Positions 10,747-20,222 of a DNA stretch of 64,000 bases are shown piece after piece; position 1 is the stretch's first letter; every line of letters begins with the position of its first letter. Below the pieces are notes generated by a model. It was not told the DNA's origin, did not search any database, and saw nothing but the letters and a program-made list of their open reading frames with translations. This DNA is from Flavobacteriales bacterium. Its GTDB lineage: Bacteria > Bacteroidota > Bacteroidia > Flavobacteriales > Flavobacteriaceae. Both the position numbers and the translations under genes were made by a program. The stretch covers positions 40,202 through 104,201 of the forward strand of contig SGZJ01000002.1 of NCBI GenBank assembly GCA_004213995.1, read 5' to 3'.

Positions 10747-11766
10747 ATGATAGTAGATTTAAGAAGTGATACAGTAACACTACCCAGTAAAGATATGCTT
10801 AAGTTTATGATGGACTCAAGTGTTGGAGATGATGTATATGGAGAAGACCCTACTGTCAATTTATTACAGACTAAAGTTGCTGCAATTTTTGGTAAAGAAG
10901 TTGGCATGTTTTTTCCTACAGGGACAATGGCAAATCAAACAGCAATAAAATTACATACTAATCCTGGAGAACAGGTTATATGTGATAAGTATTCCCATAT
11001 TTACAATTATGAAGGAGGTGGAGCATCTTTTAACAGTGGTGTTTCATTTAAACTAATTAATGGAAAGAGAGGGATGTTTACCTGCGAACAAGCTGCTAAT
11101 TCAATAAACCCTAAGGACTTTTACCATAGTCCATTATCAAGTCTTATTGCAATCGAAAATACTACAAACAAAGGAGGCGGTGCTTGTTGGGATATTAATG
11201 AATTAAAAAAAATTAATAAGCTTGCTAAATCAAATAAATTAGGAATACATTTAGATGGGGCTAGAATATGGAATGCCTTGGTTGAAACGGGTGATAATCC
11301 ATTAGAAATTGGTAAAAATTTTGATACTATATCTGTATGTTTAAGTAAAGGTTTGGGTTGTCCAATAGGTTCTGTCTTAATAGGGGATAAAAAAATTATG
11401 AGTAATGCGTTAAGAATTCGAAAAATTTTAGGAGGAGGTATGAGACAATCTGGTTATCTGGCTAACGCAGGTATATATGCTTTAGAAAATAATATTAATA
11501 GATTGAAAGAAGATCATATAAAGGCAAGTGAAATTGGTGAAGTTTTAAAGAAATCTAAATTTGTTAAATCAGTAGAAAAAATTGAGACTAATATTGTAAT
11601 TTTTGAACTAAATAAAGAAATAGATGAAGTTTCCTTTATAAGAAAGTTAGATAAATTAAATATTAAATTAATATCTATGGGAAGTAATAAGTTGAGGTTG
11701 GTTACTCATCTGAACTATACTAATAATCATCACGAATATTTTATATCAACAATAAGGTCTTTATAA
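10747..11766 (+). CDS. ltaE: Low-specificity L-threonine aldolase
   Basis: DLRSDTVTLPSKDM, VGDDVYGEDPTVN, HLDGARIWNA, CLSKGLGCPIGS motifs. Confidence 0.92.
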   Translation: MIVDLRSDTVTLPSKDMLKFMMDSSVGDDVYGEDPTVNLLQTKVAAIFGKEVGMFFPTGTMANQTAIKLHTNPGEQVICDKYSHIYNYEGGGASFNSGVSFKLINGKRGMFTCEQAANSINPKDFYHSPLSSLIAIENTTNKGGGACWDINELKKINKLAKSNKLGIHLDGARIWNALVETGDNPLEIGKNFDTISVCLSKGLGCPIGSVLIGDKKIMSNALRIRKILGGGMRQSGYLANAGIYALENNINRLKEDHIKASEIGEVLKKSKFVKSVEKIETNIVIFELNKEIDEVSFIRKLDKLNIKLISMGSNKLRLVTHLNYTNNHHEYFISTIRSL

Positions 11767-11856
11767 TGATTTAAAAATCTGTATGTATTCTGTCTACAAT
11801 AAGTTTATTTTTCCTATAATAAGGTTGTATTTCATTAGATTTTAAAAAAAAACACT

Positions 11857-11864
11857 TATTTTTG
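11857..11864 (+). promoter_or_regulatory. Possible -7 box TATTTTTG upstream of the sulfonolipid-like locus
   Basis: Matches TAnnTTTG. No well-spaced -33 TTTG seen. Confidence 0.35.
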
Positions 11865-11918
11865 CATTTGTTATTGTTTAAAGTTAGGTTTTTAACATAA
11901 TTATGTTTTAGTATATAA

Positions 11919-12959
11919 ATGAAAAAACACAAATCAGTATTTAATAACGTTTTACAATTAATAGGTGAGACCCCCTTAGTTAAATTAAATAATATAACTT
12001 CAAACTTTAAAGGTAAATTTTACGCAAAATTAGAGTCCTTTAATCCTGGTCATTCTTCAAAAGATAGAATCGCATTATTTATCATAGAAGAAGCAGAAAG
12101 AAAAGGAATAATTAAGCCAGGAGATACTATTATAGAAACCACATCTGGTAATACAGGTTTTAGTATAGCTATGATAAGTATCATAAAAGGATACGATTGT
12201 ATTTTAGCAGTTAGTTCAAAATCTTCTTCTGATAAAATTGATATGTTAAAAACTATGGGTGCCAAAGTTTATGTTTGTCCTGCAAATGTAAGCGCAGATG
12301 ATCCAAGATCATATTATGAAGTTGCAAAAAGATTAAATCAAGAAATCAAAGGATCTGTTTATATTAATCAATATTTTAACGATTTAAATATTGAAGCGCA
12401 CTACAAAACTACTGGCCCAGAAATTTGGACTCAAACACAAGGTAAAATAACTCACTTAATTGCTTGTAGTGGAACTGGAGGAACAATTTCAGGTGTTTCT
12501 AAATTTTTAAAAGAAAAAAATCCTAACATTAAAATATTAGGCGTAGATGCTTACGGCTCAGTGCTAAAAAAATATCATGAAACTAAGGAATTTGACGAAA
12601 AGGAAATTTACCCATACAGAATTGAGGGACTTGGTAAAAACTTAATCCCTTCAGCTACAAACTTTAATCTCATTGATAAGTTTATAAAAGTAAAAGATGA
12701 AGATAGTGCTCATACTGCTAGGGAATTAGCTAAAACTGAAGGACTTTTTGTTGGGTATACAAGTGGTGCAGCTGTTCAAGCAGTAAAACAATTTGCCTCA
12801 AATAATGAGTTTAAGTCTGATGATTTGATTGTTGTTATTTTTCCTGATCATGGTTCTAGATATTTAAGTAAAATATATAGTGATAAATGGATGGAAACTC
12901 AAGGGTTTTTTGACAGTGAACATGAAAAAACTATAGAAAAAATCCAGTATATAAAATAA
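11919..12959 (+). CDS. Fold-type II PLP enzyme, cysteine synthase/CBS family; candidate cysteate synthase
   Basis: [45 protein letters not shown]. Located 4 nt upstream of an AONS-family gene. Confidence 0.85.
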   Translation: MKKHKSVFNNVLQLIGETPLVKLNNITSNFKGKFYAKLESFNPGHSSKDRIALFIIEEAERKGIIKPGDTIIETTSGNTGFSIAMISIIKGYDCILAVSSKSSSDKIDMLKTMGAKVYVCPANVSADDPRSYYEVAKRLNQEIKGSVYINQYFNDLNIEAHYKTTGPEIWTQTQGKITHLIACSGTGGTISGVSKFLKEKNPNIKILGVDAYGSVLKKYHETKEFDEKEIYPYRIEGLGKNLIPSATNFNLIDKFIKVKDEDSAHTARELAKTEGLFVGYTSGAAVQAVKQFASNNEFKSDDLIVVIFPDHGSRYLSKIYSDKWMETQGFFDSEHEKTIEKIQYIK

Positions 12960-12963
12960 TTTA

Positions 12964-14220
12964 TTGATGAGAGATTTATTTGAAAGAATTTATAATGATA
13001 AAGGCCCTCTTGGTAAATGGGCTTCAATAGCTGAGGGTTATTTTGCTTTCCCTAAATTAGAAGGTGCTATTTCAAATAGAATGAAATTTCAAGGCAAAGA
13101 AGTCATAACATGGAGTGTTAATGATTATTTAGGCTTGGCTAATCACCCTGAAGTACGAAAAGTTGATGCAGAAGCTGCATTAAAATATGGATCTGCTTAT
13201 CCAATGGGTGCTAGATTAATGTCTGGACACACAGATTTACATGAAAAACTTCAAGATGAGTTAGCTGAATTTGTAAATAAAGAATCTGCTTACCTATTAA
13301 ATTTTGGTTATCAGGGTATCATGTCAACAATAGATTCTTTAGTCTCTAAAAATGATATTATTGTATACGATGTAGATTCGCATGCATGCATAATTGATGG
13401 TGTAAGACTTCATATGGGTAAAAGATTTACTTATAAGCACAATGATATAGAAAGTCTTGAAAAAAACCTTGGAAGAGCCACTAAAATGGCTGAAATTACA
13501 GGTGGTGGTATTTTAGTAATTTCAGAAGGTGTTTTTGGTATGAGAGGTGAGCAAGGTAAGTTAAAGGAGATTGTTGCATTAAAACAAAAGTTTAACTTTA
13601 GGTTATTAGTTGATGATGCTCATGGTTTTGGAACTTTAGGAAAAACTGGAGCTGGTGCTGGAGAAGAACAAGGAGTTCAAGATGAAATTGATGTCTATTT
13701 TGCAACTTTTGCTAAATCATTAGCTAGTACTGGCGCTTTTATTGCAGCTGATAAAGAAGTTATTGATTTTTTGAAATATAATTTAAGATCTCAAGTATTT
13801 GCAAAATCTTTACAAATGCAATTAGTTGTAGGTGCATTAAAAAGGTTAGAGTTAATAAGGACTAAACCTGAAATAAAACAAAAACTTTGGGATAATGTAA
13901 ACGAATTACAATCTGGTTTAAAGAAAAAAGGTTTTGACCTTGGGTCTACTCAAAGTTGTGTAACTCCTGTTTATTTAAACGGTACAGTTCCCGAAGCATT
14001 TGCTTTAGTTAAAGATTTAAGGGAAAATTATGGTGTATTTTGTTCAACTGTAATATATCCGGTTATTCCAAAGGGTTTAATCCTACTAAGGCTAATACCA
14101 ACAGCATCTCATAACTCAAAAGATATTCAAGAGACACTTGAAGCATTTTCTTCTATAAGAGAAAGATTGCTTTCAGGAGTTTATAAGAAACTTTCAGAAA
14201 ATTTACCTACTCTAGACTAG
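12964..14220 (+). CDS. AONS/serine palmitoyltransferase-family enzyme; candidate cysteate-fatty acyltransferase
   Basis: NDYLGLANHPEV, SAYPMGARLMSGHTDLHEKLQ, DVDSHACIIDGVRLHMGK, VDDAHGFGTLGKTGAG, TFAKSLASTGAF. Confidence 0.85.
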   Translation: MMRDLFERIYNDKGPLGKWASIAEGYFAFPKLEGAISNRMKFQGKEVITWSVNDYLGLANHPEVRKVDAEAALKYGSAYPMGARLMSGHTDLHEKLQDELAEFVNKESAYLLNFGYQGIMSTIDSLVSKNDIIVYDVDSHACIIDGVRLHMGKRFTYKHNDIESLEKNLGRATKMAEITGGGILVISEGVFGMRGEQGKLKEIVALKQKFNFRLLVDDAHGFGTLGKTGAGAGEEQGVQDEIDVYFATFAKSLASTGAFIAADKEVIDFLKYNLRSQVFAKSLQMQLVVGALKRLELIRTKPEIKQKLWDNVNELQSGLKKKGFDLGSTQSCVTPVYLNGTVPEAFALVKDLRENYGVFCSTVIYPVIPKGLILLRLIPTASHNSKDIQETLEAFSSIRERLLSGVYKKLSENLPTLD

Positions 14221-15334
14221 TTATTTCTTTTGTATATGTACATCTAGTCTTATATGTTACTGGACTAAAATTTTTCCAAAGATTACTTATAGCAGTGTTA
14301 TCTTTTAGTTCAGGAGTTCTTATACATTTTTTAATACCTTTATTTTTTAATGTTTTTAAAAGTGAATCGAAAAGTACTGCAGTAACTCCTTTGTTTTGAT
14401 AATCAGGATGCACACCAATTAAAAAAAGAGTAACATTTTTTGGGAATAATTTTGCATATAGTAAATGAAATAACCCAAATGGGTATAGTTTTCCATTTGC
14501 TCTTTGTAATGGTTTCGCAAAAGATGGCATTATAACAGCAAATCCGATTAGTTTTCCATTACTGTCTAAAGTGAATTTTATAAATTCAGGATTTATAAAT
14601 GAAATAAATTTCTCCTTCATATATTTAATTTGCTTATCATTTATTGGAATAAATGAAGATAATTTAGAGTAGGAGATGTTAAACAAATAAAACATTTCAT
14701 CTATATAATTTAAAACTTTTTTGGTGCTATTGAAACTTATAGATTCAAGTGAATATCTTTTCTTTATAATTGTGGCCATTTTTGAATAATATTCAGTATC
14801 AATATTATCAAAATCAAATTTGTTTTCCAGATACTCTTTACCAATTCTGAAATTCAACTTCTCAAAATGATCTTTATAATAAGGGTAATTATACCATGTT
14901 ATCATTGTGCTTATCTCATCATAACCACTTGTTAATACACCAACTTTGTCTAAATTAGAAAAGCCTATTGGACCCTCAATAGTATCAAGTTTATTTTTTT
15001 TTCCAATCTTTTTAACTTCATTAATAAGAGATTTTGTGACTTTAATATCATCAATAGCGTCAAACCAACCAAATCTTATTTTTCTTATCTTTTGACTGTT
15101 AACCTCATACCAGTTAATTATTGCAGCAATTCTTCCAATGATTAAATTATCCTTAACTGCTAAAAATAAATTTAAATCACAACTATCAAGATTTGGATTA
15201 ATTCCTTGTGTAAAATTGTTGATTTCTTCATTAATAATAGGGGGGACCCATTGTTTTGAGTTCTTATATAAATCAAATGGAAACTTTACAAACTCAGTTA
15301 ACTGTATTTTATTATTAACTTTTATTATTTTCAT
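14207..15334 (-). CDS. GNAT-like acyltransferase family protein (candidate lipid N-acyltransferase)
   Basis: FVKFPFDLYKNSKQWVPPIINEE, LFLAVKDNLIIGRIAAIIN, IEGPIGFSNLDKVGVLTSGYD, and a C-terminal GNAT-like LIGVHPDYQNKGVTAVLFDSLL. Confidence 0.7.
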   Translation of the reverse strand: MKIIKVNNKIQLTEFVKFPFDLYKNSKQWVPPIINEEINNFTQGINPNLDSCDLNLFLAVKDNLIIGRIAAIINWYEVNSQKIRKIRFGWFDAIDDIKVTKSLINEVKKIGKKNKLDTIEGPIGFSNLDKVGVLTSGYDEISTMITWYNYPYYKDHFEKLNFRIGKEYLENKFDFDNIDTEYYSKMATIIKKRYSLESISFNSTKKVLNYIDEMFYLFNISYSKLSSFIPINDKQIKYMKEKFISFINPEFIKFTLDSNGKLIGFAVIMPSFAKPLQRANGKLYPFGLFHLLYAKLFPKNVTLFLIGVHPDYQNKGVTAVLFDSLLKTLKNKGIKKCIRTPELKDNTAISNLWKNFSPVTYKTRCTYTKEITSLE

Positions 15335-16209
15335 TTTATAAGAACTTTATCTTTGTGAAAATCAAATCTGTAGCTTAACCCAAATGATATTTTTCCAACC
15401 CTTGGTGTTTCTTTATTGTTGGTTGTATATGAAGCATCAATTTGAAAGTTTTTATCGAAAAGATATGCAGCACCAAAACTGAATAGATTGTCTGCATAAA
15501 AATCACTTTTTATTCCCTGTGTTTCCAAAAATATTGCCCAATTTACATTTAAAGCTTTAGTTAGTGTAAAGATATATTCAAAGTCACTCTGATTTGATCC
15601 AATTCTATCATATAAAATATTAGCGACGAATACAGTATTATTTTTAAAATTATTTTGTGTGGCTATTAATATATATGGACTTATACCATTTATTCCATTT
15701 GCAGTGTATGGATTCATTTTAGAATCAATATTTACTCCTGACATTACTGCTAGGGCAGGTAAAAGTGATCTCCATTTAAATTTTTGATTTGCCCTATAAC
15801 TATAGACATTTGGACTATCGTCATAATTCTTGTATGGGTCATATACTAAATATTTAAATCCAATTTTAAATTCTTTAATATTTTTTCTGGCTAATTCATT
15901 TGTAGGGTTATATCTGTAATCATAAAAAATATCTGTTTGGTAATTACCGAAGCTTATAAATTCTAATTCTTCTTTAAGAAAACCATACCTGAGTGAAAAA
16001 TCAATACTGTGGCCGATAAATTTATTATTCAGTAATTTATGTTTCTGCTTTAAAAAATTAGTACTGGTTTCTACTTGTATTACATTAGTTCCTACAGAGA
16101 AAGCACTAAAAGATTCACCAGGTTTATTACTGTTTATGACGTCTGTATATTGACCAATTATTAAATTTGGAAATATCGCTAATAATATTAATAACAGAGT
16201 TTTGGTCAT
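15331..16209 (-). CDS. Outer membrane beta-barrel / 'transporter' family protein
   Basis: Signal peptide, alternating beta-barrel-like sequence, NKPGESFSAFSVGTNVIQVET start, C-terminal FGLSYRFDF. Stop overlaps the start of the GNAT-like gene by 4 nt. Confidence 0.65.
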   Translation of the reverse strand: MTKTLLLILLAIFPNLIIGQYTDVINSNKPGESFSAFSVGTNVIQVETSTNFLKQKHKLLNNKFIGHSIDFSLRYGFLKEELEFISFGNYQTDIFYDYRYNPTNELARKNIKEFKIGFKYLVYDPYKNYDDSPNVYSYRANQKFKWRSLLPALAVMSGVNIDSKMNPYTANGINGISPYILIATQNNFKNNTVFVANILYDRIGSNQSDFEYIFTLTKALNVNWAIFLETQGIKSDFYADNLFSFGAAYLFDKNFQIDASYTTNNKETPRVGKISFGLSYRFDFHKDKVLIK

Positions 16210-16225
16210 ATTAAATCAATTTATT

Positions 16226-16233
16226 CAAATATA
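16226..16233 (-). promoter_or_regulatory. -7 box TATATTTG upstream of the outer-membrane protein gene
   Basis: Minus-strand TAnnTTTG match 16 nt before the ATG. Confidence 0.45.
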
Positions 16234-16276
16234 TAATTTTTATTATTTTATTAACTTTATTATTCTACAATAATTG

Positions 16277-16284
16277 TATTTTTG
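16277..16284 (+). promoter_or_regulatory. -7 box TATTTTTG immediately upstream of the DUF4834-like gene
   Basis: TAnnTTTG match ending 5 nt before the ATG at 16290. Transcript may be leaderless. Confidence 0.45.
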
Positions 16285-16289
16285 AACTT

Positions 16290-16535
16290 ATGGGAATATT
16301 ATATTTTTTATTATGGTCTTATCTGATTTATCGTATTTTAGGTTTCTTGATGAAACTTGCGGCTCCTTTTTTATTTAGACATGTGTCAAATAAAATGAAT
16401 GATAATTTCAGCCAAAATAAAAGAAATAGTTCTAAAAAAAACGAAGGTGAAGTAAGTATTGATAAAATGCCGAAAAGAAATAAAGAATCAAACAACAACA
16501 TTGGTGATTATGTCGATTATGAAGAACTTGACTAG
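16290..16535 (+). CDS. DUF4834-like small membrane protein
   Basis: N-terminal TM followed by a polar tail ending VDYEELD. Confidence 0.6.
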   Translation: MGILYFLLWSYLIYRILGFLMKLAAPFLFRHVSNKMNDNFSQNKRNSSKKNEGEVSIDKMPKRNKESNNNIGDYVDYEELD

Positions 16536-18933
16536 TATTTCTGTGTATCTAAAAAATAACTCACACCACTTTTTAGTATTTATTTTATTTGTTATTATCT
16601 CAGTTTCTTATTTTTCACCCATTTTGAAGGGGGAAAAAATTTATCAAAATGATATCGTTCAATATACTGGGATGGCCAAAGAACAAAATGATTTTAGAAA
16701 TCTAAATGATTCTGAAACCTATTGGACTGATAGTGCTTTTTCGGGAATGCCAACCTATTTACTCGGAGCAAAATACCCTCATAATTACATCAAAAAGATT
16801 GATCTTTTTTTAAGGTTTTTACCCAGACCGGCAGATTATTTGTTACTATATCTAATCAACTTTTATGTTTTTTTATTAGTTCTGAAAATGGACTATAAGT
16901 TAGCGTTTTTAGGATCAGTATTTTTTGCCTTCTCTACCTATTTAATTATTATAATTGGTGCTGGTCATAATTCTAAAGCACATGCCATAGCTTACATGCC
17001 TTTAGTTTTAGCTGGTATAATTTTAGTATTTAATAAGAGTTATTATACTGGTTTTTTTATAACCACCTTAGCTTTGGGACTTGAAATTTGTGCGAATCAT
17101 TTTCAAATGACCTATTACTTAATGTTTATTGTTGTTTTACTAGGTTTTTATTATCTCTTTAATTTCTATAAAAGAAAGTTATTGAAAGAATATTTTAAAT
17201 CAATAGCTATATTATTTTCAGCTTTATTTTTTTCAATAGCACTTAATGCAAGTACTATTATGAGTACCTATGAGTATTCAAAACAAAGTACAAGAGGATT
17301 AAATGAAATAACTATTAGCCCAGACGGAAACCAGATTCAATCTGATGGTTTGGATTATGATTACATTACAGAATATAGTTATGGTTTTTTTGAGAGTTTA
17401 AATTTATTTATTCCTCGAGTAATTGGAGGTGGAAGTGTCGAAAAGCTTGATTCTGATTCAGAATCCTTTAAATATTTTAAATCTATTGGAGCTAATACAA
17501 TACAAGCTAGAGATGCTACTGAGTTTAGTCCTACTTATTGGGGAAGTCAACCAATAGTTGAAGCTCCAGCTTATATTGGAGTAGTAGTTTTCTTTTTATT
17601 TATTTTATCAATCTTTTTAGTTTCTAATAGAAATAAGTATTGGTTACTTAGTTCAATTATAATTTCTTTACTATTATCTTATGGGAAAAATCTGTCATTT
17701 TTAACAGATATTTTTATAAACTTTTTCCCTTTTTATAATAAATTTAGAGCTGTTAGTTCAATTCAAGTTATTTTAGAACTCTGTGTTCCCGTTTTAGCTG
17801 TATACTCACTACATACAATAATTCATAAAAACATAACTACAAAAGTGCTTAAAACTGCCTTAAATAAGACTTTGGCTGTATTTGTTATCTTAGTTATTTG
17901 TTTGTATTTATCAATTGATTTATTTGACTTCAGAGGGGTAAACGATTCACTTTATGTAGATGCATATGGCCCTGGATATTTAGATGCATTAAAACTAGAT
18001 AGAATCATATTATTTAAATCAGATTTATTTAGAACTTTTATTTATGTTATTTTATCTTTTTTAATATTAAGCTTTTATCGAAAAAAAATTATTTCATCCA
18101 ATTTATTAATTATTCTTTTTTTAATTATTGGTTCGTATGATTTAGTTGGATTTAATCACAATTACGTAAATTCTGATGATTTTGTTAAATCTAAAAATGT
18201 TGAAGTCCCTTATAAAGCTAACAAAGCTGATGTTTCAATATTAAATGATAAATCTAAATTTAGAGTTCTTGATTTGACTAGTAACTCAACAAAAGCTTCT
18301 TACTTTCATAATTCAGTTTTAGGATATCATGCTGCTAAACTTTCTAATTATGATGCTCTTTTAAAATTTTACATCTCAAAAAATCATATGCCTGTTTTAA
18401 ACATGCTTAATGTCAAGTATTTTATTAGCAAAAATGACAATGATGAATTCGAAGCTTATGTTAACGAAGATGCTAACGGTAATGCTTGGTTTGTAGAAAA
18501 TATTTATAAAGTAGATTCTCAAAATGAAGCTATTTTATCCCTTGATTCATTAAATTTAAATAAAAGTGTCGTTTCGACTAAGATTAGAAGTCAAAAATTT
18601 AAAATTCTTGATAATTCAACTATTAATTTAGTTGAATTTAAATCGAATTATTTAAAGTATACCGCTTCTAATAATGAAGATGGTTATGCTGTTTTTTCGG
18701 AAATATTTTATCCCCATGGTTGGAAAGTTTACGTAAACGGCACAGAAACTAACTTTGATAATGTTAATGTAGCTTTAAGAGGGTTGTATTTAAATAAAGG
18801 TAATAATACAATTGAATGTTACTTTAGTCCTGATGTTGTGAATAAATCTTCTTATGTTAGCTTAGGAAGTTCACTTTTACTATTCTTGCTAATGATGTCA
18901 TCATTGTTTTATAATATTAAAAATAGAAGCTGA
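16519..18933 (+). CDS. YfhO family multi-TM membrane protein
   Basis: Multi-TM, DSAFSGMPTYLLGAKYP, AGHNSKAHAIAYMPL. C-terminal beta domain NEDGYAVFSEIFYPHGWKVYVNG. ATG at 16519 preferred over the listed upstream start. Confidence 0.85.
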   Translation: MKNLTSISVYLKNNSHHFLVFILFVIISVSYFSPILKGEKIYQNDIVQYTGMAKEQNDFRNLNDSETYWTDSAFSGMPTYLLGAKYPHNYIKKIDLFLRFLPRPADYLLLYLINFYVFLLVLKMDYKLAFLGSVFFAFSTYLIIIIGAGHNSKAHAIAYMPLVLAGIILVFNKSYYTGFFITTLALGLEICANHFQMTYYLMFIVVLLGFYYLFNFYKRKLLKEYFKSIAILFSALFFSIALNASTIMSTYEYSKQSTRGLNEITISPDGNQIQSDGLDYDYITEYSYGFFESLNLFIPRVIGGGSVEKLDSDSESFKYFKSIGANTIQARDATEFSPTYWGSQPIVEAPAYIGVVVFFLFILSIFLVSNRNKYWLLSSIIISLLLSYGKNLSFLTDIFINFFPFYNKFRAVSSIQVILELCVPVLAVYSLHTIIHKNITTKVLKTALNKTLAVFVILVICLYLSIDLFDFRGVNDSLYVDAYGPGYLDALKLDRIILFKSDLFRTFIYVILSFLILSFYRKKIISSNLLIILFLIIGSYDLVGFNHNYVNSDDFVKSKNVEVPYKANKADVSILNDKSKFRVLDLTSNSTKASYFHNSVLGYHAAKLSNYDALLKFYISKNHMPVLNMLNVKYFISKNDNDEFEAYVNEDANGNAWFVENIYKVDSQNEAILSLDSLNLNKSVVSTKIRSQKFKILDNSTINLVEFKSNYLKYTASNNEDGYAVFSEIFYPHGWKVYVNGTETNFDNVNVALRGLYLNKGNNTIECYFSPDVVNKSSYVSLGSSLLLFLLMMSSLFYNIKNRS

Positions 18934-18938
18934 ATAAA

Positions 18939-20222
18939 TTGAAAAATAAAGTATTGATTATAACTTATTATTGGCCGCCATATTCAGGACCTGGTGTGCA
19001 AAGATGGTTAAAATTCGTAAAGTATTTCAGTCAATTTAATATAATGCCTTCAGTGTATACTCCACAAATTTCAGATATAAACCAATTAGATAAATCATTA
19101 ACAATAGATATTCCCGCAAATGTTGATATAATTAAAAAACCAATTTTTTTATTTGATAAAATATTCAAATTATTTTTACCCAAACATTATGCTAATTACA
19201 ATAAAGGCTTTATTCCTTCTAAAGAAAAACTCTCAATTATTGATAAGATATTACTTTTTGTAAGAGGTAATTTTTTTATTCCAGACCCAAAGTTGTTTTG
19301 GGCTAAAAATTCTGTCAACTTTCTAAAGAATTACATAATTTCAAATAAAATTGATACAATCATTACTACGGGTCCACCTCATAGTATGCATCTTTTAGGG
19401 AAAAGATTAAAAAGTTTAACTAAGGTTAAATGGTTAGCTGATTTTAGAGATCCTTGGACAAACATTTGGTATAATAAAAAGTTTTTTTTTACAAAATCAA
19501 CTTTAAATAAGCATAAAAAATTAGAAAAAAATATTCTAAATGAAGCTGATCATATAATTGTCACATCTAACCGTTTAAATATTGAGTATAGTAAATTAAC
19601 CAATAAACCTATTTCAACAATAACAAATGGTTTTGATCATTTTAATTATGATGATTTTAATTTAGATACTAAATTTTCTATTTCACACATTGGTACTATG
19701 TTATCTGATAGAAATCCTTATATATTGTGGAAAGTTTTAAGTAGATTAATAAATGAAGTAAATGATTTAAAACACCATCTACAATTAAACCTAGTTGGTA
19801 ATGTAAGTGTTGAGGTGAAACAATCAATTAAAAAACACTCTTTAGAGCCTTATGTTCAATATATAGGTCATATTAGCTATGATCAAACAAGTAAATATTT
19901 GAAAAATTCTCAAATATTGTTATTAATTCAAACTAATAAAGTAGAATCAAATTATATTATACCCGCTAAATTGTTTGAATATTTGAATTCGAGTAGACCA
20001 ATTATTTCAATTTCAAATAACGATGATGTCGAGAGTATTATAAATGATACTAACGTTGGTTTTAATTTTAAATATGATCAAGAAATTGAACTTTATAATT
20101 GTATTTTGAATTATTTTGAAAAATTTAAAGCCGATGGTATCTCAATTTTGCCAAATAATACTAATAAATATAATAGAATTGAATTAACCAGATCTATTTC
20201 AAATATTATAAAAAATCTATAA
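18939..20222 (+). CDS. Glycosyltransferase (GT4-like), TTG start
   Basis: LIITYYWPPYSGPGVQRWLKFVKYF, DFRDPWTNIWY, LVGNVS, IPAKLFEYLNSSRPII. Confidence 0.85.
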   Translation: MKNKVLIITYYWPPYSGPGVQRWLKFVKYFSQFNIMPSVYTPQISDINQLDKSLTIDIPANVDIIKKPIFLFDKIFKLFLPKHYANYNKGFIPSKEKLSIIDKILLFVRGNFFIPDPKLFWAKNSVNFLKNYIISNKIDTIITTGPPHSMHLLGKRLKSLTKVKWLADFRDPWTNIWYNKKFFFTKSTLNKHKKLEKNILNEADHIIVTSNRLNIEYSKLTNKPISTITNGFDHFNYDDFNLDTKFSISHIGTMLSDRNPYILWKVLSRLINEVNDLKHHLQLNLVGNVSVEVKQSIKKHSLEPYVQYIGHISYDQTSKYLKNSQILLLIQTNKVESNYIIPAKLFEYLNSSRPIISISNNDDVESIINDTNVGFNFKYDQEIELYNCILNYFEKFKADGISILPNNTNKYNRIELTRSISNIIKNL

